Positions 6,452 to 14,324 of a stretch of 18,391 bases of DNA are shown piece after piece. Origin of the DNA: an uncultured Elusimicrobium sp. (GTDB lineage Bacteria; Elusimicrobiota; Elusimicrobia; Elusimicrobiales; Elusimicrobiaceae); assembly GCA_946061795.1 (NCBI GenBank), contig CAMGSK010000009.1, positions 1-18,391 of the forward strand. The letters run 5' to 3'. The notes beneath the pieces were generated by a model that saw only the letters and a list, made by a program, of their open reading frames with translations, ran no database searches and was not told the origin of the DNA. Both the position numbers and the translations under genes were made by a program. Every line of letters begins with the position of its first letter. Position 1 is the stretch's first letter.

Positions 6452-7816
6452 TTATTTGTCCTTCTTTTCCGCCGGGGCCGGCTGAACGTCATTTTGCACA
6501 GCCGCTTGAGCGGCCGCTTGTTCTTTTTCCGCTTTTTGGGCGATGATTTTTTCCGGGCCCTCTTTCAAGATTTCCACCGCTTTGTCCAGCACCGGGTCCT
6601 TTTCTTTAAATTCCATTTTGGGGAAATCCTGCCCCGGCGTATATACCACATTATTATACTGCATAAAGATTTTTACTTCATCGTCCGAAGAAGCCTTCAC
6701 TTCCACATCCGGGAAAATGCCGCCTTCGTTTTTTTTGGTTTTATCGCGGTAATCGCGGTGAATGAGGCGTCCTTTGGGCGTATAATATTTGGCGATGGTC
6801 AAACGCAGCCCCGCGCCGTCGTCCAAAGGCAGCACCTGCTGAACGCTGGCCTTGCCAAAACTGCGCTGCCCTACGATAACCGCGCGGTCATTGTCCTGCA
6901 GCGCGCCCGCCACAATTTCACTGGCGCTGGCGGAACCCTGGTTAATTAAGGCCACCATGGGTAAATCCGGATATGCGGCCTTGGCACCCGTTCTGTATTC
7001 CTGATAATATTCCGGCTTGCGGCCCTGGGTATATACAATCAGCTGATTGTCTCCCATAAAAAGTTTGGCGATATCCGCCGCGCCGCCGAGCAACCCGCCC
7101 GGGTTAAACCGCAAATCCAACACCAAGCCTTTCATGCCTTGTTTGGACAGCGTTTTTAACGCTTTTTTCATTTCTTCGGTGCTGTGTCCGGAAAAATCCA
7201 CCAAATAAATATAGCCTATTTGGCCGGGCAGCATGCGGTAATGCACCACTTCGGGCACAATTTGGCGGCGTTTGAAATGAAAATCCGGCAGTTTCCGGTA
7301 TTCTCCCGTTTTTTTATCTTTGCGGCTCATGGTAATTTTGACTTTGCTGCCCACCGGGCCGCGCATCAGTTCCACCGCTTCGTCCAACTCCATGGGGGAA
7401 ACGTCCCGGTCGTCCACAAACAGCACGCGGTCCCCGGGCATTACCCCGGCCTCGTACGCCGGCGTATTGGGCATAGGACTCATAACGGTCACGTATCCGT
7501 CCACCTTGGACAAACGAATTCCCAAACCGCCGAAATCCCCCCGCGTATCATTCTTCAGCGCCTTATAATCTTTGGGCTCCAAATATTGGGAAAAATCATC
7601 CAGCTCGTCCACCACGCCGCGGATGGCGCCCGTAATCAGCTTGTCGCTGTCGGTCGGTTCCACATAGTTTTCTTTGACGTACTCCACCACGCTGACAAAC
7701 GTGCGCAGTTTTTTCAGTCCGCCGTCCACCGCGCCGTAAGCGTAATGAAACAGCGTCCCTACAAAAAATACGACCGCCGCCCACGCGGCAAATTTAATTG
7801 ATTTTTTATTGTTCAT
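6452..7816 (-). CDS. ctpA: S41 family C-terminal processing peptidase (CtpA/Prc type)
   Basis: This is a 454-residue envelope protease. An N-terminal hydrophobic segment (about 7-28) acts as signal peptide or anchor. A PDZ domain follows at about 95-165 (GGLGIRLSKVDGYV, PAYEAGVMPGDRV), then the S41 catalytic domain. The catalytic Ser is S297 in GSASASEIVAGALQD and the general-base Lys is K322 in FGKASVQQ, with Q326 four residues later. The 25-residue Ser-Lys spacing equals that of E. coli Prc. The C-terminal 40 residues are a low-complexity Lys/Ala/Gln tail. GGAGGACAGG precedes the ATG. It follows the envC-like gene by 30 bases. CtpA-type proteases often sit next to envC or ftsEX and control cell-wall hydrolases, so a role at the division site is reasonable but inferred. 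Confidence 0.93.
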   Translation of the reverse strand: MNNKKSIKFAAWAAVVFFVGTLFHYAYGAVDGGLKKLRTFVSVVEYVKENYVEPTDSDKLITGAIRGVVDELDDFSQYLEPKDYKALKNDTRGDFGGLGIRLSKVDGYVTVMSPMPNTPAYEAGVMPGDRVLFVDDRDVSPMELDEAVELMRGPVGSKVKITMSRKDKKTGEYRKLPDFHFKRRQIVPEVVHYRMLPGQIGYIYLVDFSGHSTEEMKKALKTLSKQGMKGLVLDLRFNPGGLLGGAADIAKLFMGDNQLIVYTQGRKPEYYQEYRTGAKAAYPDLPMVALINQGSASASEIVAGALQDNDRAVIVGQRSFGKASVQQVLPLDDGAGLRLTIAKYYTPKGRLIHRDYRDKTKKNEGGIFPDVEVKASSDDEVKIFMQYNNVVYTPGQDFPKMEFKEKDPVLDKAVEILKEGPEKIIAQKAEKEQAAAQAAVQNDVQPAPAEKKDK

Positions 7817-7846
7817 CCTGTCCTCCGCGCCTTACGGCGCACCAAA

Positions 7847-9046
7847 TTATGCGGGCCGAAGCCACTGCTCCGGGTCCACCGCCGCCGCGCCTTGGCGCGT
7901 TTCAAAATACACGGCGTAGCGGCCCGTGCCGGAACTCTGCTGCGTATCCAGTCCCGCCGTACCGATTACGCCTCCCTGGGGCAGTTTTTCTCCCACGGAA
8001 GCGGTAATCTGGCTCAAAAATCCGTATATGCTGAAAAATCCTTTGCCGTGATCTACAATCACCACATTGCCGTACGAACGGAACGGGCCGGCGTAAATCA
8101 CTTCTCCGGAAGCAACGCTTTTCACGCTTTCTCCGGCGCGGGCGGAAATTTTTATTCCGTCACGGAAAATCCACGTATTCAAATCACGGCGGTATTCTTT
8201 GCCGAATTTGCTGATGATTTTGCCCTGTACCGGCCACGGCAAAGAATGCGCGGGCAAATCTATCTTGGCGATAGAGGACTGTTTTTTCACGGACGCGCCC
8301 GTTTTTTTGGCCTCGGCTTCCGCCTTCGCCTGGCGTTTGGCGGCTTCGGCTTTGCGCTGGCGTTCAAATTTGGCCAGCAAATCGTCCAAGGCGCGGGCGG
8401 ATTTGTTGAGTTCGTTGAGCTCTTCGCGGATTTGGGCCGTTTTCTTTTTGGTTAAATTCAAATCTTGTTGCTTTTTCAAAAAATTGGTGGAAATCACTTG
8501 CTGCCGCTTGGCGATTTGGCTGCTTTGCTCCAACAGTTTTTTATTGCGTTTTTCAAAGTCATAAATTTTTTGTTTGGCGGCCTGATTTTCCTCTTGTAAA
8601 GCGACGGCGAATTCCGCTTTGTGCGTCAGCGCGCGCTCCAAGAAGAGTTCCTCCAGCGGGCTCCAATCCCCCGGGCAAACGGCGCAGCGGGGAGCAAGAT
8701 AATAATTGGCCGTTTCTTCCCGCACCACAGAACGCCACATAGGCATGCTGCGCTCCAAAGCGGCGCGTTTGTCTTCCGTAGATAAAATATTTTTTTCCAC
8801 TGCCTGGATGTCCGACTCCAGCTTATTTTTCTGTCTTTGCGCTTCGGCTTTCCGGTTTTCCAAGGCGGAAATCTCCCGGGAGATGGCCTGCTCTTTTTCG
8901 CGGTATTTTTTCAGTTCTTCCTGCTTTTGCGCGGCCTGGCGTTTTAAGCGTTCCAGTTCTTGTTTGCGCGCGTCCGCATCGGCCGCGGCGCAAGCCGGGA
9001 CCGCCGCAAACAACACGCAAAACACACACGCTAAAACTTTTGCCAT
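7847..9046 (-). CDS. EnvC-like murein hydrolase activator with degenerate LytM domain
   Basis: From the ATG at 9044-9046 the product is 399 residues. A signal peptide (1 to about 20, MAKVLACVFCVLFAAVPACA) is followed by a long charged coiled coil (about 25-110 and 150-245) and a C-terminal M23/LytM-type domain (about 268-399). All recognisable zinc-ligand motifs are replaced. The expected HxGxD is RDGIKI (295-300), YxHLS is YGFLS (341-345), and LHFE is VYFE (379-382). E. coli EnvC has the same kind of loss and activates amidases instead of cutting murein. A CAVC pair (121-124) lies between the helices. A GTG start at 9091 or ATG at 9061 is possible in the same frame. I prefer 9046 because it places the signal peptide at the extreme N-terminus. 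It overlaps the 3' end of ftsX by about 16 bases, as expected for a partner recruited by FtsX. Confidence 0.88.
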   Translation of the reverse strand: MAKVLACVFCVLFAAVPACAAADADARKQELERLKRQAAQKQEELKKYREKEQAISREISALENRKAEAQRQKNKLESDIQAVEKNILSTEDKRAALERSMPMWRSVVREETANYYLAPRCAVCPGDWSPLEELFLERALTHKAEFAVALQEENQAAKQKIYDFEKRNKKLLEQSSQIAKRQQVISTNFLKKQQDLNLTKKKTAQIREELNELNKSARALDDLLAKFERQRKAEAAKRQAKAEAEAKKTGASVKKQSSIAKIDLPAHSLPWPVQGKIISKFGKEYRRDLNTWIFRDGIKISARAGESVKSVASGEVIYAGPFRSYGNVVIVDHGKGFFSIYGFLSQITASVGEKLPQGGVIGTAGLDTQQSSGTGRYAVYFETRQGAAAVDPEQWLRPA

Positions 9047-9816
9047 TTGCTTAACGTCCATCCGAAAAGCCCGCAAAAAGCCAGCAGACACACCTGCCGT
9101 TCGGGCGAAGTAAATTCTTTAAACGCCGCGGACAAAAATCCCGTCGGGTACGTCAGCGCCGCCAAAAACGCCAAAGACAGCGCCCCCGCCAGCAGCGCAG
9201 ACACCGCGCCCGCCGCGGCATGCGCGTTCCCTCTTGCCGGGTGCGCTTCCACCATAAACATAAACGCAAAAAACAACACCAATGCAAACGCCGCGGACAA
9301 ATTAACCGTGCGCAAGCACAAACCGGAATAAAACGCCATATCCGCCTGGGCGGCCGAATACTTGGCGGAAAGCTGCGGATATTCCGCCGACAAATTCTGC
9401 ACAAACGGACGAATATTCCCAATAGCACGCTCATTGAGCGTCAATTCAAAATAAGCGGGCATCTGCTCTCTCCCCAATGCCACCAACGCCTGCGCCAAGC
9501 GGGGGTTTTGCGATTGCAGCGCTTTCAGACCGTCTTGCGGAGAAAACAGCTCCACTGCCGACACGTCCTCTTTTTGGTTTAAGCTTTCCCCGACGGCCGC
9601 CAAAACCGCGTTGTCCAAATCCCGGGTGACGGACATTACCACCCGGAAATCTTTCACCAACGCCTCATGATACGCGCTTAAGCGCATTTGCAAAAAACTG
9701 ACCGTTTGCCACAAAACGGCCACGGCAAACGCCAAAACAAATAAACGGCGGTATCCGCGAAAGACAAAAGCGGACGCTTTCTTTTTGCGGGGTTTTTCTT
9801 GAAAAAAGTCTTCCAT
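9031..9816 (-). CDS. ftsX: FtsX-like cell division membrane protein
   Basis: This 261-residue protein has the FtsX layout. A basic cytoplasmic N-terminus (EKPRKKK) leads to TM1 at about 27-45. A periplasmic domain of about 120 residues follows (with AVELFSPQDGLKALQ and MPAYFELTLNERAI, resembling the FtsX extracellular domain). Three more hydrophobic segments lie at about 172-192, 205-226 and 243-257. FtsX works with the ATPase FtsE to activate periplasmic hydrolases through EnvC-type proteins, and the EnvC-like gene follows directly with an overlap. Unusually, ftsE is not next to it: the upstream neighbour, 15 bases away, is an alkaline phosphatase gene. A G-rich ribosome site (GGGGGCGG) precedes the ATG. 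Identification rests on topology, periplasmic-domain pattern and partner gene, since overall conservation is low. Confidence 0.82.
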   Translation of the reverse strand: MEDFFQEKPRKKKASAFVFRGYRRLFVLAFAVAVLWQTVSFLQMRLSAYHEALVKDFRVVMSVTRDLDNAVLAAVGESLNQKEDVSAVELFSPQDGLKALQSQNPRLAQALVALGREQMPAYFELTLNERAIGNIRPFVQNLSAEYPQLSAKYSAAQADMAFYSGLCLRTVNLSAAFALVLFFAFMFMVEAHPARGNAHAAAGAVSALLAGALSLAFLAALTYPTGFLSAAFKEFTSPERQVCLLAFCGLFGWTLSKWQKF

Positions 9817-9831
9817 AGTTTTCCGCCCCCG

Positions 9832-11193
9832 TTAAAAACCCAGGGCGCGCTCCATTTTAGCTTTGATATCCGTATTGTGATATACGCCGCCGAATCCGTC
9901 CGCTCCCGGGCCGTACGCCACGCCCAAAAGCATGCCCGAAGAATGATTGCCCGTCGCCCAGACCAACCCTTGCGCTTGATTGAGTTTGGCAATCAATTCC
10001 GCATATGAGGGCACTTTTCCGTTCAGTTTTAAATCCACGGGAGCCGCCGTCGCCTCATTCACCATGGCCTGCAGGCGTTCGGCCGTCTGCTCTTCCGAAG
10101 GAAGTTTTTTAAACTCGGGATAAACGTAATACAACAAATGCTTATGCAAAAACAGATTGCGGTAATACGGATAGTTCACATAATCGGTGTCGCCGTCATA
10201 TAGCATTTCGCCCTGGGAAGATTTGTGGCGGACGGTCTCCTCGTCCAAATGCCGATATTCAAAGGCGGGAATGCCGGTTTCGTGGTCGGCGTTGAGGTAC
10301 ACCAGCGTGTCCTTGCTTTCTTGGGCAAAGTCCCACACATACGCCAGGGTTTCGTCCAAATTCAGCATTTCCCACAAAAAAGGACCGGCTTCATTGTCAT
10401 GCAACGCCCAATCCACTTTCCCCGCTTCCACCATCAGGACGAAACCTTTTTCGTTTTGACTGAGCAGTTCCACCGCTTTGCGGGTCATTTCCAACAGGGT
10501 GGGCGTCTGGGGATAGGCGGACGCGTCGCCGTAAAACGGCATCGCTTCTTCAGCGAACAAGCCCAAAACGCGCGGGCCGGATGCGGCATTTAATTCCTTG
10601 CGGTTTTTGACCAATCGCCAGCCTTGTTTTTTGGCTTGTTTGAGCAATTTTTTATTTTCTTTTTGCGTAAAATATTTCAACCCGCCGCCCATGACCACCT
10701 GCGCGCCGGAATCCACCAGCTGACGGGCGATGTCATACTTTTGTTTGCGGCTCATGACGTGCGCCAAAAAACCGGCGGGGGTGGCGTCGGCCACGTACAC
10801 ATCCGTCACGACGCCGACGGATTTTCCCTGTTTTAAGGCTTCTTCCAGTAACGTCCGCGTCGGGTTTGCGTCAAAATCCAATCCAATGCGGTCCGGGCGG
10901 GACAGCACGCCCCCTGCCATTTGCGTGGCGGCGCAGGCGGAATCGGTGACGACGGTATCATAGGTGTTGTTAAAATACATTCCCGTCACGGAAGCATTGA
11001 TAAATTTTTCCAATGCAGACTGTTTGTCCGGATAGCGCGCCAGTTCCGTATTGCGCACGCCTTCCATAAACATTCCCATCGCACCGGGTCCCATGCCGTC
11101 GCCTATGACCCAAATCAGATTTTTCGCCGGAGCAGCGCACCACGCGCCCGCGGCAACCGACAAAAACAAACACAGTAAAACAAAGCGCTTCAT
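9832..11193 (-). CDS. Secreted alkaline phosphatase
   Basis: A PhoA-superfamily phosphomonoesterase, 453 residues from the ATG at 11191-11193. The signal peptide covers about 1-20 (MKRFVLLCLFLSVAAGAWCA), so the enzyme is periplasmic or secreted. Metal and active-site motifs are visible: VIGDGMGPG (29-37), the nucleophile S85 in VVTDSACAATQMAGG, EAGKVDWALHDNEA (two-metal Asp and His), LNADHETG, and GNHSSGMLLGVAYGPGA near the C-terminus. The frame opens further upstream (to 11262), but that part lies inside glgA. The chosen ATG has AAGGAG at ideal distance, with the SD formed by the glgA stop region. Its position between glgA and ftsX in the same transcript is unusual and suggests constitutive co-expression rather than a dedicated Pho regulon unit. 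I saw no Pho box. Confidence 0.92.
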   Translation of the reverse strand: MKRFVLLCLFLSVAAGAWCAAPAKNLIWVIGDGMGPGAMGMFMEGVRNTELARYPDKQSALEKFINASVTGMYFNNTYDTVVTDSACAATQMAGGVLSRPDRIGLDFDANPTRTLLEEALKQGKSVGVVTDVYVADATPAGFLAHVMSRKQKYDIARQLVDSGAQVVMGGGLKYFTQKENKKLLKQAKKQGWRLVKNRKELNAASGPRVLGLFAEEAMPFYGDASAYPQTPTLLEMTRKAVELLSQNEKGFVLMVEAGKVDWALHDNEAGPFLWEMLNLDETLAYVWDFAQESKDTLVYLNADHETGIPAFEYRHLDEETVRHKSSQGEMLYDGDTDYVNYPYYRNLFLHKHLLYYVYPEFKKLPSEEQTAERLQAMVNEATAAPVDLKLNGKVPSYAELIAKLNQAQGLVWATGNHSSGMLLGVAYGPGADGFGGVYHNTDIKAKMERALGF

Positions 11194-11207
11194 CTTTTTT
11201 CCACTCC

Positions 11208-12659
11208 TTATGCCGCGGTTTTGCGGTACAAAGCCATATAATCCTGAGCGGATTTGTCCCAAGAGTTGTCTTTGAGCATGGCGTTTCGGACCACCTTGTT
11301 CCAGGCTTTTTTGTCTTCATACAACCGGAGGGCTTTTTCCACGGCTTGATAAATGCCCTCTTCGCTGAAGCGTTCTATAAAGATACCCGTGGCGGCGGCG
11401 TTCTCCGCCCCTTCCTGATATCCGGTCACCGTATCCACCAAACCGCCCACTTTGCTGACTACGGGCAGCGTGCCGTATTTCATGGAAATCATTTGGGACA
11501 AACCGCAAGGTTCAAAACGCGAAGGCATCAAAAACATATCCGCGCCCGCATAAATTTTATGAGCCAGCTCTTCGTCCAATTTGGCTTCATACGCCACATC
11601 CTGCGGATATTTGGCGGCCAAATCGTGGTAGCGTTTTTCCAATGCGGGGTCCCCCATTCCCACCACCACGAACTGCACCCGTCCATGCAGGCGTTCTATC
11701 ACGGAAGCGGCCAAATCCAGCCCTTTCTGGTAATCCAAACGGGACACGATGCCTATCAACGGTTTTTGGGGATTTTCTTCCAGATTTACTTCTCTTTGCA
11801 ATTGCTGTTTGGAAACGGGCTTGTTTTTGGAAAACGTCACGGCGTCATACCCCACGGGCAGCAGCGTGTCCGTTTCCGGGTCCCAAATCTCGGTGTCAAT
11901 TCCGTTCACAATGCCGAAAAAGTTTTTCGTCCGGTATGACAGCAGGCCTTCCATGCCAAATCCCATAGACGGATCCGTCTGCACTTCTTTGGCGTAATTG
12001 GGGCTGACGGTGCTGACGTTGTCGGCGAATACGATGCCGCTTTTCAAGAAGCTCACTCCGCCGTAATATTCAAATTTGTCCGGCGTAAAATCAGCCGGGT
12101 GAAAGCCCGCTTTTTCAAATGTGGAATACGCAAAATGCCCCTGGTAGGCGATGTTGTGAATGGTCAGCAGGCTACGGGTCCGGGTGAAAAAAGCGTCCAG
12201 CTTGTACACCGTTTTCAGATAGGCCGGGATTAATGCGGTCTGCCAGTCGTGGCAATGGATAAGGTCCGGGCGGAACCCCACAAATTTACAGCCTTCCAAC
12301 ACCGCGCGGCTGAACAGAATAAAGCGCTCGTCATTGTCCAAATAATCGCCCATTTTGGTGCGATACAATTCCGGGCGGTCAAAATAGTGGCGGTTGCCCA
12401 CAAAGAAAACCAACACGTTGCCCCAGTTGATGTAAGACAGAGAAACCTGTTCTATTTTTCCCCCCACGGGAATCAAATACACGCCGGGGACCACTTTCAA
12501 GGAAGACACGCGGCGGATATTGCGGTAATGCGGAAGAAACAGAAGGACCTTGTTTCCTTTGCGTCCGGCCAATTGCTGGCTCAGCGCGCCGACGACGTCG
12601 GCCAATCCTCCCGTCTTACAAAAAGGGAACGCCTCACTGGCGGCTAAAACGATATTCAT
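11208..12659 (-). CDS. glgA: Glycogen synthase (ADP-glucose type, GT5)
   Basis: GlgA transfers glucose from ADP-glucose to the end of an alpha-1,4-glucan. The 483 residues are the normal length. The N-terminal Rossmann domain begins MNIVLAASEAFPFCKTGGLA, containing the KTGGLADV nucleotide-binding loop (K15). The C-terminal domain has GIVSRLDYQKGLDL, then PSRFEPCGLSQMISMKYG with the retaining-glycosyltransferase Glu, and KVGGLVDTV. The ATG overlaps the scpB stop (ATGA), and a strong GAGGAGGAAAAAGC site precedes it. Its own stop overlaps the ribosome site of the phosphatase gene. No other glycogen genes (glgB, glgC, glgP) are in the window. Confidence 0.96.
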   Translation of the reverse strand: MNIVLAASEAFPFCKTGGLADVVGALSQQLAGRKGNKVLLFLPHYRNIRRVSSLKVVPGVYLIPVGGKIEQVSLSYINWGNVLVFFVGNRHYFDRPELYRTKMGDYLDNDERFILFSRAVLEGCKFVGFRPDLIHCHDWQTALIPAYLKTVYKLDAFFTRTRSLLTIHNIAYQGHFAYSTFEKAGFHPADFTPDKFEYYGGVSFLKSGIVFADNVSTVSPNYAKEVQTDPSMGFGMEGLLSYRTKNFFGIVNGIDTEIWDPETDTLLPVGYDAVTFSKNKPVSKQQLQREVNLEENPQKPLIGIVSRLDYQKGLDLAASVIERLHGRVQFVVVGMGDPALEKRYHDLAAKYPQDVAYEAKLDEELAHKIYAGADMFLMPSRFEPCGLSQMISMKYGTLPVVSKVGGLVDTVTGYQEGAENAAATGIFIERFSEEGIYQAVEKALRLYEDKKAWNKVVRNAMLKDNSWDKSAQDYMALYRKTAA

Positions 12660-13549
12660 GCTTTTTCCTCCTCAAAAGATGACGAGTCTCCTAAATCCGC
12701 CTCAGAAGACGGCGGCTCTGCCGGCGCGGATGCTTGCGCCGGGCCGTCCGCCCGGTCCGAGGGCTCCGCGGCGGCGGGTTCCCCGGCCAAAGGCGCTTCT
12801 TCCTGTTCGTCAAACATACTTTTCGGACGTTTGAAAAACGCGTCGGCCGGATCGCCGGTTTCCTCTTCCAAAGCCAAAATGGCGGGCTCTCCTATGGGCG
12901 GGAGTTTCTCTTCAAACGGCAAATCTTCCTGCTTTTCCTGCAGTTGTTTGGCCGCGAAAATCTGCAAATCGGGCAATTCGGACAATTTGTTTAAACCGAA
13001 CAAACGCAAAAATTCGTCCGTCGTTCCGTACACCATCGGACGGCCGATCGTGTCGCGCTTGCCCAGTACGCGCACCAAACCGCGCTCCAGCAGTTTTTCC
13101 AGCGGGGCGGCCACGTCCACGCCGCGTATCATCTCCATTTCAGCGCGGGTGACGGGCTGTTTATAAGCGATAATGGCCAGCGTTTCCAGCGCGGCGTTGG
13201 AAAGGCGGGTGGTCATCTTTTCATTATAAAGCCGGCGCACCCAGCGGCCGTATTCGGGCTTGGTGCACATTTGGTATCCGCCGCCGATTTCCAGAATGCG
13301 GATGGAGCGGCCCGTTTCTTCATATTCGCGGGTCAATTCTTCAATAATTTCCACCACGCGTTTGGCATTGACGGTTTCCACCACTTCGGCGATGCGCGAA
13401 GGCTTGAGCGGGCGGTCTGTAATAAAAAGCAGATTTTCCACGATTTGCTTGGCTTCCCCGCTGTCCAAAAGCTGGGCGGAGGTTTCCTCCGGCGCGGACT
13501 CCTGCGGCGGTTGGGTCAAAGGTTGGGCGTTGTTCGTCGTTTCTTCCAT
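12656..13549 (-). CDS. scpB: Chromosome segregation and condensation protein ScpB
   Basis: ScpB forms the SMC-ScpAB condensin with ScpA. Of its 297 residues, about 30-200 carry the two winged-helix domains: AKQIVENLLFITDRPLKP, IRILEIGGGYQMCTKPEYG, then LSNAALETLAIIAYKQPVTR, RGVDVAAPLEKLLERGLV and GRPMVYGTTDEFLRLFGL. Both ends are extended. The first 30 residues are Gln/Pro/Glu rich. The last ~95 are an acidic, Ala/Pro/Ser-rich tail that looks disordered and is longer than in typical ScpB proteins (about 180-200 residues). It lies 13 bases downstream of scpA with GGAGC before the ATG, and its stop overlaps the glgA start. Confidence 0.95.
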   Translation of the reverse strand: MEETTNNAQPLTQPPQESAPEETSAQLLDSGEAKQIVENLLFITDRPLKPSRIAEVVETVNAKRVVEIIEELTREYEETGRSIRILEIGGGYQMCTKPEYGRWVRRLYNEKMTTRLSNAALETLAIIAYKQPVTRAEMEMIRGVDVAAPLEKLLERGLVRVLGKRDTIGRPMVYGTTDEFLRLFGLNKLSELPDLQIFAAKQLQEKQEDLPFEEKLPPIGEPAILALEEETGDPADAFFKRPKSMFDEQEEAPLAGEPAAAEPSDRADGPAQASAPAEPPSSEADLGDSSSFEEEKA

Positions 13550-13562
13550 ATGCGCTCCGTAA

Positions 13563-14324
13563 TCAGGCCGCGTCTCCGTGCATGAGTTCGCGGAAATCTT
13601 TGTCTTTGGTGTCGGGGTTTAAATAAATGCGTATCTGCCCGTCCCGTTCGTCTTGGCGGGCCAAAAGTTTTTTAATTTTCATCAGTTCCAGCACCGCCAT
13701 AAAACATGTAATAACGCCGCGTTTTTTCGTCTCTCCGGTAAACACGTCGTCCAACAGGACCCAGGGACGGCGGCGCAGCATGTCCACCACTTTTTCCATT
13801 TTGGTTTCAATGGGAAACTCTTCTATTTTCAACAGCTCGATGCGTTTGCGTTCGTCCAAGCGGTCAAACGCTCTTTTCACGGCGGACAGCAAATCAAACA
13901 ATTGCAGATTGAGCACTTTTTCGCCGTTGTCAAAAATGGGGGCGGACTTGTAAAAATTGTCTTTGTTTTCTTCCAGCTTGGCGTCCAAAAATTTGCCGGC
14001 TTCTTTGTATTTCTGGTATTCCACCAGTTTAGCGATCAGTTCCTGCGCCGGGTCCGGCCCGTCGTTTTCCCCGGTGGGCACTTGGGAGGGCAGCAAGCTT
14101 TTGACCTTAATTTGCATCAGCGTGCTGGCCATCACCAAAAACTCCCCGGCGATTTCCAGATTCAGCTCCTTCATTACATTTAAATATTCCAAATACTGCT
14201 TTGTAATTTCAGAAACGTTCACGTCCGCCACGTCCAAGTTGTCTTTTTTGATAAGGTGAAGCAGAAGGTCCATGGGACCTTCAAAGACGTTTAGGCGCAC
14301 GTTAATGGGTTTTTGGCTGATCAT
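13563..14324 (-). CDS. scpA: Segregation and condensation protein ScpA
   Basis: This 253-residue kleisin bridges the SMC heads in bacterial condensin. The N-terminal part shows the family signature VFEGPMDLLLHLIKKDNLDV, then the helical SEITKQYLEYLNVM and the GEFLVMASTLMQIKVKSLLP segment. The C-terminal winged helix (about 175-235) contains FLVLD-like hydrophobic strands and KKRGVITCFMAVLELMK, ending KIRIYLN-like (QIRIYLNPD). The ATG overlaps the trpS stop (ATGA) and has little Shine-Dalgarno sequence, so translation probably depends on coupling to trpS. ScpB follows directly, the common arrangement. Confidence 0.95.
   Translation of the reverse strand: MISQKPINVRLNVFEGPMDLLLHLIKKDNLDVADVNVSEITKQYLEYLNVMKELNLEIAGEFLVMASTLMQIKVKSLLPSQVPTGENDGPDPAQELIAKLVEYQKYKEAGKFLDAKLEENKDNFYKSAPIFDNGEKVLNLQLFDLLSAVKRAFDRLDERKRIELLKIEEFPIETKMEKVVDMLRRRPWVLLDDVFTGETKKRGVITCFMAVLELMKIKKLLARQDERDGQIRIYLNPDTKDKDFRELMHGDAA

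Noticed and set aside
6451..6492. Longer TsaD starting at 6492
   Set aside because: The extra 14 residues are basic, lie inside the ctpA coding end, and are absent from the usual family N-terminus. The ATG at 6450 has an AAGGA site.
5884..6949. Plus-strand frames opposite tsaD and ctpA
   Set aside because: Both minus-strand genes have intact catalytic motifs, and the plus frames are His/Arg/Phe-rich shadows.
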